A stretch of 64,000 bases of DNA from the NCBI RefSeq assembly GCF_012584455.1, contig NZ_JABAEB010000014.1, forward strand, positions 1 to 64,000. Reading direction: 5' to 3'. Both the position numbers and the translations under genes were made by a program. The notes under the pieces are model-generated. The model was not told the origin of the DNA. It searched no databases and saw only the letters and a program-made list of their open reading frames with translations. Position 1 is the first letter of the stretch. Each line of letters starts with the position of its first letter. Shown here in pieces: positions 16,711 through 24,882 of this stretch. This DNA is from Shewanella oncorhynchi (GTDB taxonomy: Bacteria; Pseudomonadota; Gammaproteobacteria; Enterobacterales; Shewanellaceae).

Positions 16711-18675
16711 ATGCAATCTGGTTTATCACCTCGCGGGCGAAACAATGCCCATGGGCCTTTTCGCGTCATCTTTATCTTTTCGTTATTAGTGCTTTTCATT
16801 GTCACTGTGAGCCGTATCGCTTTAGGGCTGTGGCAAGCGGATCGCGTGGCCGCTGTGGATGGCTGGTCGCATCTATTAATTCAAGGTTTTCGCGTCGATA
16901 TTGCAACTCTGTGTTGGTTATGGGGTATTGCTGCCTTAGGGACTGCATTATTTTCAGGTGATCATTTTATTGGCCGTCTATGGCAGCCGATTTTACGGGT
17001 GTGGTTAACTGTCGGCTTGTGGATCATGCTGTTTTTAGAAGCATCGACCCCCGCATTTATTGAAGAATACGGTTTTCGTCCGAATCGTTTGTACGTGGAA
17101 TATCTGATCTACCCGAAAGAAGTGCTTTCTATGCTGTGGGCGGGTCGTAAGCTTGAGCTTATTTTCTCAATATTATTAACCATAGGTACACTCTGGGGCG
17201 GTTGGGTTCTCAGCGGTAAACTGACGAGAAACCTGCGCTTTCCACGCTGGTATTGGCGTCCAGTATTAGCGTTAATCGTTATCGCAATTACGATATTAGG
17301 TGCCCGTTCAACCTTGGGTCATCGTCCGCTTAACCCCGCTCTGGTGGCCTTTGCTGACGATCCATTAGTGAACTCTTTAGTGATTAACTCTGCTTATTCC
17401 TTGGTGTTTGCCATCAAGCAGATGGATAGTGAAGAAGATGCTTCTAAAGTGTATGGCAAGCTAGATAACGCGGAGGTTATTGCAACGATTAGGCTGGAAA
17501 GTGGTCGCCCTGAAAGTGCCTTTACTTCAACGGATATCCCATCACTGAGCTTTAACCAAGCCAGTTATACTGGTAAGCCAAAGAACTTAGTGATCCTACT
17601 GCAAGAGAGCTTAGGCGCACGTTTTGTCGGCAGTTTAGGTGGGTTACCCCTGACACCGAATATCGATGCCTTGTCTAAAGAAGGTTGGTACTTCGATAAC
17701 TTGTACGCTACTGGTACACGATCTGTTCGCGGAATCGAAGCCGTGACAACAGGTTTTACGCCAACGCCAGCTCGTGCTGTGGTGAAGCTAGGTAAGAGCC
17801 AAGTTGGCTTTTTCAGTATTGCTGAATTACTTAAAAATCATGGTTATACAACGCAGTTTATTTATGGTGGTGAGAGCCATTTCGATAATATGCGTAGCTT
17901 CTTCTTGGGCAACGGCTTTAGTGACATCATAGATCAGAAAGATTACAAATCTCCGGCCTTCGTGGGTTCGTGGGGCGCGTCAGACGAAGATTTAATGCGC
18001 AAGGCGAACAGTGAGTTTGAGCGTCTGCATAGTGAAGGTAAGCCTTTCTTTAGTTTAGTGTTTAGTTCGAGCAACCATGATCCATTTGAATTCCCAGATG
18101 ATCGTATCGAACTTTATGAACAACCTAAGCAAACTCGTAATAATGCGGCTAAATATGCCGACTATGCGGTTGGTGAGTTTTTCAAATTGGCGAAAAACGC
18201 AGACTATTGGAAAGATACGATTTTTATCGTGGTTGCCGACCATGACAGTCGAGTGGGTGGTGCGGATCTGGTGCCAGTATCGCGTTTTCGTATTCCGGGA
18301 TTAATTCTTGGGGATAATGTTGCGCCAAAACGCGATCATCGTATCGTGAGTCAAATTGACTTGCCGCCGACTTTGTTATCCTTGATTGGAATATCTGACT
18401 CTTACCCTATGCTGGGCCGTGACTTAACTCAGGTCAGCGATGATTGGCCAGGGCGTGCTCTGATGCAATACGATAAAAACTTTGCGCTGATGGAAGGTAA
18501 AGATGTGGTCATTCTGCAACCAGAGAAAGAGGCACAGGGTTTCGAATATAATGAAAAAAACGAGCAGTTAACGCCTCATCCACCCGCTGCTGCCGCGCTA
18601 GAGAAGAAAGCCTTAAGTTGGGCATTGTGGGGCAGTTTGGCCTACCAGCAAGAGCTGTATCGTTTGCCTAAATAA
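16711..18675 (+). CDS. LtaS-like sulfatase-family membrane phosphoglycerol transferase
   Basis: 654 residues. Five hydrophobic segments lie in residues ~20-205. The periplasmic C-terminal half (~290-560) is an alkaline phosphatase/sulfatase fold: NLVILLQESLGARFVG (metal-binding Glu), ATGTRSVRGIEAVTTGF (nucleophile Thr/Ser region), FIYGGESHFDNM, SSSNHDPFEFPD and VADHDSRV (metal-binding Asp/His). The family moves phosphoglycerol or phosphoethanolamine onto glycans or lipids at the periplasmic face. Substrate is unknown. Start ATG 16711 follows GGGGT. Single gene with its own terminator. Confidence 0.88.
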   Translation: MQSGLSPRGRNNAHGPFRVIFIFSLLVLFIVTVSRIALGLWQADRVAAVDGWSHLLIQGFRVDIATLCWLWGIAALGTALFSGDHFIGRLWQPILRVWLTVGLWIMLFLEASTPAFIEEYGFRPNRLYVEYLIYPKEVLSMLWAGRKLELIFSILLTIGTLWGGWVLSGKLTRNLRFPRWYWRPVLALIVIAITILGARSTLGHRPLNPALVAFADDPLVNSLVINSAYSLVFAIKQMDSEEDASKVYGKLDNAEVIATIRLESGRPESAFTSTDIPSLSFNQASYTGKPKNLVILLQESLGARFVGSLGGLPLTPNIDALSKEGWYFDNLYATGTRSVRGIEAVTTGFTPTPARAVVKLGKSQVGFFSIAELLKNHGYTTQFIYGGESHFDNMRSFFLGNGFSDIIDQKDYKSPAFVGSWGASDEDLMRKANSEFERLHSEGKPFFSLVFSSSNHDPFEFPDDRIELYEQPKQTRNNAAKYADYAVGEFFKLAKNADYWKDTIFIVVADHDSRVGGADLVPVSRFRIPGLILGDNVAPKRDHRIVSQIDLPPTLLSLIGISDSYPMLGRDLTQVSDDWPGRALMQYDKNFALMEGKDVVILQPEKEAQGFEYNEKNEQLTPHPPAAAALEKKALSWALWGSLAYQQELYRLPK

Positions 18676-18691
18676 GCGTTAAACAGAATGG

Positions 18692-18721
18692 AAAATGCCG
18701 CTATTTTTAGCGGCATTTTTG
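18692..18721 (+). terminator. Terminator after the LtaS-like gene
   Basis: AAAATGCCGCT (18692-18702) pairs perfectly with AGCGGCATTTT (18709-18719) and ends in T residues. The same hairpin also has an A run on the other side, so it may serve the convergent minus-strand gene. Confidence 0.88.
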
Positions 18722-18774
18722 TTTATCATTCCTGCTAATTTTGTGCGCAAACGGATTCATACAATTGGAATAGG

Positions 18775-19332
18775 TTAAATCCACGTCGACATAATAGATT
18801 CTTGCTCTGGCTGAGTCTGTTGTTGATAGAACTGACTAATGCGTTGCCCAAGTTGTTGATAAAATTGACTCGATTCGCCTTGAAGCGATTGCCTTGCCGT
18901 ACTGCTGGTATTCGCTTTGGCGTTACTGCTGGCATAACTTGCCGCACCTTGACTGACCTTTAAGCGTATATCCTTACGTTGCAGCGCCGCTTGGCCTCTT
19001 GCAGCAATTTTTAGCGTTTTAGGTAAAACACGCTCGGCCACTACAAGGGGCGCTTTTTTCTCTTGCTGTTGTTGGTTCTGTTGCTGTGAGGATTGCTGTT
19101 GCTGCTGTTTTTCTTGAACTTGTTGCTGATTATGCTCGAGCGTTTTCGCCTGTTGTTGAGCTTGATCCGCAGTGCGTTCATTCTGTGGATTAAAGGCGCG
19201 TTCTTCGTGACCTTTAGTTGCCGCTTGTGGTGGGATGACCACAGGTTTCAGTTGGTTGTCGACCCGAGCCGAGTCCGTCGCGACATTACTGGTCGCTAGC
19301 GGAACTTGGGGGTAGTTACTGACAACTAACAT
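18775..19332 (-). CDS. Gln-rich hypothetical protein
   Basis: 185 residues with no signal peptide or membrane segment. Residues ~58-92 are glutamine-rich (runs of QQQQ broken by Lys, Glu, Ser). The flanking parts contain few hydrophobics; residues ~95-130 are basic. The C-terminus (SQFYQQLGQRISQFYQQQ) is a short amphipathic repeat. I do not recognise a domain. It faces the terminator shared with the LtaS-like gene and is 61 bp downstream of bioH on the same strand, so they may be cotranscribed. Probably a low-complexity Shewanella-specific protein. Confidence 0.7.
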   Translation of the reverse strand: MLVVSNYPQVPLATSNVATDSARVDNQLKPVVIPPQAATKGHEERAFNPQNERTADQAQQQAKTLEHNQQQVQEKQQQQQSSQQQNQQQQEKKAPLVVAERVLPKTLKIAARGQAALQRKDIRLKVSQGAASYASSNAKANTSSTARQSLQGESSQFYQQLGQRISQFYQQQTQPEQESIMSTWI

Positions 19333-19393
19333 TGAAAATTCCTTGGCACATTAATGGTTAAATACTAGCCATTAATCGCTCAAAGATAAAGCG

Positions 19394-20188
19394 TTAACGT
19401 GTCTGTAACGTTAACCAAGGCATAAATACCTGCAAAAACTCCTGCTGATGGGAAATAAAGGGCGCGTGGGAGGCTTTGGCTAGCATCACATCCTCACTTT
19501 GAGCAGTGATGGGCATTTTAGGTGGTACGCGTTTGGGCACTAGCCCGTCGAGTCGGCCCCAGATCCTTAGCCAAGGTTGTTGCAACTCTATCAGTTGCAG
19601 CCTTAAGTCGACGTCGGTCAGCATATTTAGGCCTTGAGTTAAGGCTCTGGTATTGGGTAAAGGACGTGCGAGGACAAGATCGCGTAGTTGTTTGATATCT
19701 TTCTTGGCGGTTTCGCTACCCATGGCTTGAATCGCCAGAAATCTCTCTATAGTTTTAGGTAAATTTTGGCCGAGTTGTTCTCTAAATTGATTGAGGACTT
19801 GTGGCGGAATGCCCGGCCATGCTTCGTCTTCCCTTGCCATAAAGCAAGGGGATGAGGCAATAGTAATCAAGCCTTTGATTTTTTGTGGATAACTTAACGC
19901 TGCCTGAGTCGCAACGAGCCCACCGAGTGACCAGCCGGCCCAAATAGCGTGTTCAGGCAATGCAGCGACTAAGGTATCGACCCAGGTTGATAGGCCACCT
20001 TCAACCATTTGGCTATGGCCGAAGCCCGGCAAGTCTACATAGTGCACCCTATACTGAGACAGTGACTCATGTAATGGCGTAAACACAGCGCTATTCACTC
20101 CCCAACCGTGAAGCATCACCAGATCTGGCCCTTGGCCGCTGATTTCAATATGCAAATTTGCTTGGTTTGTGGATGTCACTTGGCTCAC
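19394..20188 (-). CDS. bioH: BioH, pimeloyl-ACP methyl ester esterase
   Basis: 264 residues, alpha/beta hydrolase. BioH removes the methyl group of pimeloyl-ACP methyl ester, ending the pimelate stage of biotin synthesis. Catalytic triad visible: Ser in AGWSLGGLVA, Asp in WGRLDGLVPKR, His in ASHAPFISH. Oxyanion region LHGWGVNSAVF. The start is GTG 20188 with GAGG seven bases upstream. It diverges from comF with 32 bp between the starts, a common arrangement (bioH next to comF/gntX) in Gammaproteobacteria. Confidence 0.95.
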   Translation of the reverse strand: MSQVTSTNQANLHIEISGQGPDLVMLHGWGVNSAVFTPLHESLSQYRVHYVDLPGFGHSQMVEGGLSTWVDTLVAALPEHAIWAGWSLGGLVATQAALSYPQKIKGLITIASSPCFMAREDEAWPGIPPQVLNQFREQLGQNLPKTIERFLAIQAMGSETAKKDIKQLRDLVLARPLPNTRALTQGLNMLTDVDLRLQLIELQQPWLRIWGRLDGLVPKRVPPKMPITAQSEDVMLAKASHAPFISHQQEFLQVFMPWLTLQTR

Positions 20189-20220
20189 TTGAGTGCCTCA
20201 AAAATGGATTAGGTGAATGT

Positions 20221-21003
20221 ATGCCGCACTTTGTCAAAAGGATTTGGCCGCAATCTGCTTTGCGGATAATGCGTTTAGGCTATCAACTCGGTACAAGGTG
20301 GTTGGCGGGCAGTTTACCTAACCGTTGCCTGCTGTGCCACCAATCCATATCACTTCCCGAGACTGGCATTTGCGCCATTTGTCTTCAATCTGGCTTATAT
20401 CATGGGCCTATTTGCTTAGGTTGCGGTAAGTCGATGCAAATAGAAGTCGATTATTGCGGTGAATGCCAAAAGCGCCAGCCACGTAAAGTTATTGCGCCTT
20501 GTAGTTATCATCAAGGTTTGGGTGCTTGGGTTGGTGCGATTAAATATCAAGGTCAACTTGCCGCTTTGCCCGTGCTGTGTCGCGCCTTAGTGGCACGACT
20601 TAAGGTATTAGAACAGCAAGGATTAATCTCGCTGCCTCAAGCGATAGTGCCAGTTCCATTGCATCCAAAACGTTTGCAACAACGGGGATTTAATCAGGCT
20701 TGGTTAATTGCCCATGAGTTATCGCAGCTCTTGCAATTGCCGTTAGTGAGCGAAGGGTTAACGCGTCAACAAGACACTCGACCGCAGGCGGGGCTTTCGG
20801 GTGCACAGCGACGACGCAACTTACATGATGCCTTTATGTTAGCGGATGATTTTGCGTTCCAGCGTGTTGCATTGGTGGATGATGTGGTCACCACTGGCAC
20901 CACAGTCTCTGAAATTGCTCGCTTATTCGAAGCGCGTTATGTACATGTTCAAGTATGGTGTTTGGCAAGGGCTGAAGCGCCAGGCTTGTTGGATGACATT
21001 TAA
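20221..21003 (+). CDS. comF: ComF-family amidophosphoribosyltransferase-like protein
   Basis: 260 residues from ATG 20221, which has AGGTG upstream and does not run into bioH; a start at 20158 would lie inside bioH. N-terminal zinc-finger-like cysteines: CLLCHQ, CAICLQ, CLGCGK, CGECQK. C-terminal phosphoribosyltransferase fold with VALVDDVVTTGTTVSEI (PRPP-binding loop) and the basic RGFNQAWLIAHEL segment. ComF/GntX proteins are tied to DNA uptake and use of DNA as nutrient; biochemical role is unsettled. Confidence 0.92.
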   Translation: MPHFVKRIWPQSALRIMRLGYQLGTRWLAGSLPNRCLLCHQSISLPETGICAICLQSGLYHGPICLGCGKSMQIEVDYCGECQKRQPRKVIAPCSYHQGLGAWVGAIKYQGQLAALPVLCRALVARLKVLEQQGLISLPQAIVPVPLHPKRLQQRGFNQAWLIAHELSQLLQLPLVSEGLTRQQDTRPQAGLSGAQRRRNLHDAFMLADDFAFQRVALVDDVVTTGTTVSEIARLFEARYVHVQVWCLARAEAPGLLDDI

Positions 21004-21020
21004 AAACGGTTAAAAGCATT

Positions 21021-21044
21021 GCTCCATTATATGCTCCATTATAT
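21021..21044. repeat. Tandem 12-bp repeat upstream of luxR-type gene
   Basis: GCTCCATTATAT occurs twice in perfect tandem, followed by TATGTCAAAA at 21052-21061 and a close copy ten bases later. The region is the only control region for the luxR-type gene and operon. Confidence 0.7.
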
Positions 21045-21193
21045 CTTTGCGTATGTCAAAATTATGTCAAAAATACTGCGTAAAAATGAATAAGTTTTAA
21101 TTTTGCGACAAGCTGTAAGTATCTGTATCAATGGGTTTTGTTTATTTTTTGTATTGAGATACCTTCCTATGTTATTTCGTTTGGAGGGTATTT

Positions 21194-21940
21194 ATGGACG
21201 CTAAACTGGCGCGATCAAATGCAGATACGGCATCAACGCTGAAGGACGTTATTCAGGCGATAAACTACTCTTTGAAGCTACATGGTTTTTGTGGTTTCTG
21301 GTTTCAAGGAGTTCCACATTGTGCGTATGAAAATTATCACTTTCCAAAAGATACCAATCTGTTCTCTCCTACGGCACTAAGAAAACCTATCGCCAGCATA
21401 GCTTCTTCCCCTGTTATGGCTGAATTACAGCGTTATTATTTAAATCAGATAGCCTCCCATGATTTCAATTTTGGTTTTTCATTGGATACTTCAAAATCTT
21501 ATATGTATAGATTCACGAGTGAAAAAAATGATAAGACCAGCCTACTGTTTAGTAAGCATAATATTCAAAGTGTTTTGAGCTGGCCCATCTCATTCCACTC
21601 TAATCGTCATTGGGCAGGCCGGTTTATACTACTTAGCCATCTTAGTGCTTCGGAGGTGGTGTTAGAGGGATTGGCAGACACTTTAAAAGAAGCTCAAAAC
21701 AAGCTTTTTGAATGTAATAAACAATTGTTCAATCCATTTCTACAAAGCTCTCTGCTTAAAGATAATGCGAGAGATATCCTACTTATGGTCGCAAACGGTC
21801 TTCAAAACGACGAAATTTCAACTCAGCTCCCGATAAGTGTCAGAGGAGTTGAATATCATATGGAATCCATGCGTAAGAAATTTGGTGCTACAAATAGAGC
21901 AAATTTAATCCATTTAGCCCATCAATATGAGTTGATCTAA
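21194..21940 (+). CDS. LuxR-family transcriptional regulator
   Basis: 248 residues, GGAGG upstream of ATG 21194. Residues ~185-248 form the LuxR helix-turn-helix: ILLMVANGLQNDEISTQLPI and SVRGVEYHMESMRKKFGATN. The N-terminal ~170 residues look like an autoinducer-binding-type sensory fold (GFCGFWFQGVPHC; VLSWPISFHSNRHWAGRFIL), but I cannot confirm the acyl-homoserine lactone contacts, so the ligand is open. It is followed after 2 bp by the response regulator gene, so sensor kinase, response regulator and LuxR protein share an operon, next to the urdA genes they may control. Confidence 0.88.
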   Translation: MDAKLARSNADTASTLKDVIQAINYSLKLHGFCGFWFQGVPHCAYENYHFPKDTNLFSPTALRKPIASIASSPVMAELQRYYLNQIASHDFNFGFSLDTSKSYMYRFTSEKNDKTSLLFSKHNIQSVLSWPISFHSNRHWAGRFILLSHLSASEVVLEGLADTLKEAQNKLFECNKQLFNPFLQSSLLKDNARDILLMVANGLQNDEISTQLPISVRGVEYHMESMRKKFGATNRANLIHLAHQYELI

Positions 21941-21942
21941 AT

Positions 21943-22620
21943 ATGTTGATATTACTGGTTGAAGATAATCGACTTCTTTCTAACAACATCATTCAATATC
22001 TTGAATTGAGTAGTATAGAGTGTGATTACGCTTTCAATCTGGCACAAGCGGATATGCTCATTAGTCAGCAGCAGTTCGACGCTATTATTCTCGATCTAAA
22101 TTTGCCGGATGGTGATGGGATTGAAGCGTGTGAACGCTGGAAAGCACAGTGCATTACCTCACCAGTAATCATGTTAACTGCACGTAGTAGTCTGAATGAT
22201 CGCTTGAGTGGTTTTGCTGTGGGCGCGGACGATTATTTAGTAAAACCATTTGCAATGGAGGAACTGGTCGCGCGATTGAAGGTGGTTGCTCAGCGTCGTC
22301 CCGCGCCCCAAAGGTTGACTATTGGCGACCTAGAAATCGATTTTGCAAACCACATGGTGTATCGGCAAGGGCAACAGCTGGCTTTGTCTAAAACCGGATG
22401 GCAGATCCTGGCTTTATTAGCTAGGCGTAGTCCAGAAACGGTGAGTAGAGAAGAGATTGAGCGAATGCTTTGGCCCGACAGCGTACCTGATAGTGACAGC
22501 TTGCGCAGCCATATTCATCTTTTGCGTCGAGTGATCGATCGCCCCTTTGAACGGCAAATATTACATACGATTCGTGGCGTCGGTTTAAGCCTTAGAGATG
22601 ATATCAATGCAAGCGCCTAA
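21943..22620 (+). CDS. OmpR-family response regulator
   Basis: 225 residues. Receiver domain (1-115) with acidic pocket LVEDN, phosphoacceptor Asp in IILDLNLPDGDG, Thr in VIMLTARSS, Lys in YLVKPFAMEEL. Winged-helix DNA-binding domain at ~125-220 (LSKTGWQILALLARRSPETV; SLRSHIHLLRRVID; TIRGVGLSL). It overlaps the kinase gene by 14-23 bp, typical for a cognate pair. Confidence 0.95.
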   Translation: MLILLVEDNRLLSNNIIQYLELSSIECDYAFNLAQADMLISQQQFDAIILDLNLPDGDGIEACERWKAQCITSPVIMLTARSSLNDRLSGFAVGADDYLVKPFAMEELVARLKVVAQRRPAPQRLTIGDLEIDFANHMVYRQGQQLALSKTGWQILALLARRSPETVSREEIERMLWPDSVPDSDSLRSHIHLLRRVIDRPFERQILHTIRGVGLSLRDDINASA

Positions 22621-23851
22621 ACTTAGCCTCAAGCGTAGTTATCAAGTGTGGGGAGTTATTTTTCTATTAATAACCTTAGGTGTAAATAGTTTTATCCCGC
22701 TTTGCATGATGTGTGCAGGTATGATTTCTATGCATGAAGTCACAATGCACAATGCAGGGCAAGCGGCCGAAGCATTACTGAAGCTGGCGGAGTCAACTCA
22801 GCAATCATTACTTCATCAACCACTTCTAAAAACCGATAACTTAACTGTCTATCCTCATTGGCTAGATATTCCGCTGCAAATTCGTGAGTTAAGTAACAAT
22901 GAAGTCTTAACTGATGCGAGCACAATTCGCTATGAGCATGCAGAAGGTCCCATTGTTAACGCGTTAAGTGTGTACTACACCCAAACTGGCCAGCCGCTAT
23001 ACGTTTGGCTGCAGTTTAGTGTTACCCATGATTTGCAATTTGCCCCTAAAAATATGACGGCGATCTTGCTGCTTGTTTTGATAACCTTTTGTGCCAGTGC
23101 AAGTTTAGCGTTTTATATGCAAAGTAAAGTGATTACGCCTGTTCATCAAATTAGTCATGCGATTAAACAACATGATTGGGAAAGAGGAGGGAAACTGAGT
23201 TTACCTGAACAAGAATATGCTGAATTAAAGGCAATTGTTGATGCTCTAGATAACTCGATTTTACAACTTCAGGAGGCTCAGCAGCGAGAACTCAATTTTT
23301 TACGTTTTGCTAGTCATGAGTTACGTACGCCAGTCGCCATATGCCAGTCTTCATTTGAAATCCTCGCTTTACAACAAGGCGAGCTTGCAGGGCCAACGCT
23401 GTATGCTTCCCAAGCGACCAATCAAATGAAGTCACTCATTGAAACCCTACTATGGTTAACTAATAAAGAGTGTTCCAGCTTAGAAAATGAAAATGTCGCG
23501 TTATCGCCTCTACTTGCCTGTATTATCGAGGAGCAGCAACGGGTACATGGTTATGAGCAAAAAATTCAATTATTGTGTGATGATACTTGTTTGCCCGTTC
23601 AGCTTCATCCGCTAAAAATAATATTAAGTAATTTATTAAGGAATAGTATTGAGCATGGTGGAGTCGATATTACTGTTACTCAAGAAGGTCATTGTGTTGA
23701 AATTACTAATTCTTACAATAGTAACGGTCATAATGGATTTGGTTTAGGGCTTTTACTGGTGAAACGTCTCGCGAATCAACTGGGTTGGACTTTTACTAGC
23801 TCATCTGCAAATAATGTATTTGTCGCTAGATTGGAAATATCTAACAGTTAA
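22598..23851 (+). CDS. Sensor histidine kinase, partner of the upstream regulator
   Basis: 417 residues (start 22598, or ATG 22607). Membrane segment ~15-45, periplasmic sensor region ~46-150, second membrane segment ~152-172 (MTAILLLVLITFCASASLAF), short HAMP-like linker, HisKA with FASHELRTPVAIC (phospho-His) at ~240, ATPase domain with NLLRNSIEHGG (N box) and GFGLGLLLVKRLA (G box). The signal is unknown. The periplasmic sensor next to a periplasmic urocanate reductase makes urocanate or another imidazole compound a testable signal, but this is inference. Confidence 0.93.
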   Translation: MISMQAPKLSLKRSYQVWGVIFLLITLGVNSFIPLCMMCAGMISMHEVTMHNAGQAAEALLKLAESTQQSLLHQPLLKTDNLTVYPHWLDIPLQIRELSNNEVLTDASTIRYEHAEGPIVNALSVYYTQTGQPLYVWLQFSVTHDLQFAPKNMTAILLLVLITFCASASLAFYMQSKVITPVHQISHAIKQHDWERGGKLSLPEQEYAELKAIVDALDNSILQLQEAQQRELNFLRFASHELRTPVAICQSSFEILALQQGELAGPTLYASQATNQMKSLIETLLWLTNKECSSLENENVALSPLLACIIEEQQRVHGYEQKIQLLCDDTCLPVQLHPLKIILSNLLRNSIEHGGVDITVTQEGHCVEITNSYNSNGHNGFGLGLLLVKRLANQLGWTFTSSSANNVFVARLEISNS

Positions 23852-23979
23852 GTAATAGGAGCTGTAAATTTACTGCATTAAACCACACACTTTTAAAATG
23901 CAAAAGCGCCGTTGGGCTTAGATCACATAGTCATCATGCTATTCGTAGTAACTTTATTATATAAAGTTTACTGGTCGAT

Positions 23980-23997
23980 AAGTATTTTAAAATACTT
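23980..23997. promoter_or_regulatory. 18-bp perfect palindrome before the Tsx-like gene
   Basis: AAGTATTTTAAAATACTT is self-complementary over 18 bp and ends 28 bp before the start codon at 24026. It is too close to a loopless centre to be a terminator; an operator for a dimeric regulator is the likely role. Confidence 0.5.
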
Positions 23998-24025
23998 CCT
24001 AGAATACATGGTTGAGAGGGGCTCT

Positions 24026-24790
24026 ATGTGTAAAAAAAGTGTGGCATCTATTTTAGTCAGTGCAATTATTTTTAGTGGTTCAGTATATGCTGATGTGAAT
24101 AAAACGAGCGTGGATTTAGGTTATAAGTTTTATACCAGTGACGCAAAAAATGATAACCCAGGTGTTTTTAATCAACCTTTTGTAAAGTTGAATCATTTAG
24201 GAATTGCTGATTGGGGTACTTACTTTGCTAATCTTAAGCTCGAAAACCCTGCTGAAATCGCGGAAAATCAGAAGAACCTTGATGGTAAAACTACCATTAA
24301 GTCATTATTGATACTTGAAAATAAGCTGGGAGAGTCGCAGTTCAACTTCTGGACTCAGAACTTTATCTCTGCGAGTGAAACGCTAGTTGAAGATAATCTT
24401 TACTTAGGTATTACCCATAATGCAAAAATTCAAAATTTATCACTAAACTATGGTGTCGGTTTAAATTATACCATTGGTAGCTTTTCCCCCACATCAGAGA
24501 AGTTTAATGATCTGTCAGGTTATGCCGTGGTTTTAAATGCAAAGTACCCATTTGAGTTGCTAGGGTTAAAACATAGTTTAAGTTTGAATTATGAAGCACA
24601 AATTGATAGGGATGCAGCGCATCAAGCATTATTTTCATATGACAGCTATGGCCATCAGATAATTACAACATTACAAACAAGTCTCACGGATTCAATATTT
24701 TCAAAGTTATATGTCACTCATTATGATAGCTGGGGTTCGCAATATAATGATGGGGTTGAATACGGTATATCTGTTGGTTATCAGTTTTAA
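24026..24790 (+). CDS. Tsx/OmpK-like outer membrane channel protein
   Basis: 254 residues from ATG 24026, which has GAGAGGGG upstream; ATGs or GTGs further 5' (from 23912) lack one. Signal peptide MCKKSVASILVSAIIFSGSV, cleaved after YA. The mature protein is a series of alternating amphipathic beta strands ending in VGYQF, as in outer-membrane barrels, with a Trp in IADWGTYFANLKLENP, the Tsx/OmpK-type strand. Tsx-type proteins are small substrate-specific channels. It precedes urdA by 92 bp, so it may let urocanate into the periplasm. Confidence 0.72.
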   Translation: MCKKSVASILVSAIIFSGSVYADVNKTSVDLGYKFYTSDAKNDNPGVFNQPFVKLNHLGIADWGTYFANLKLENPAEIAENQKNLDGKTTIKSLLILENKLGESQFNFWTQNFISASETLVEDNLYLGITHNAKIQNLSLNYGVGLNYTIGSFSPTSEKFNDLSGYAVVLNAKYPFELLGLKHSLSLNYEAQIDRDAAHQALFSYDSYGHQIITTLQTSLTDSIFSKLYVTHYDSWGSQYNDGVEYGISVGYQF

Positions 24791-24794
24791 CAGT

Positions 24795-24865
24795 TTATCA
24801 AATAGGTTGAAATTTTGATAAGTAGAATCTCATTTAATTTGGTGCTGTTCTAAATTTTATCAAAA
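24795..24865. promoter_or_regulatory. Repeated TTATCAAA/TTTGATAA sites upstream of urdA
   Basis: Three copies: TTATCAAA at 24795-24802, TTTTGATAA at 24813-24821 and TTATCAAAA at 24857-24865. The first two can form a hairpin just after the Tsx-like stop; the last two are perfect inverted repeats around 35 bp. They may be regulator sites or an attenuating structure ahead of urdA. Confidence 0.45.
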
Positions 24866-24882
24866 ATAATAAGGGAATTGTA

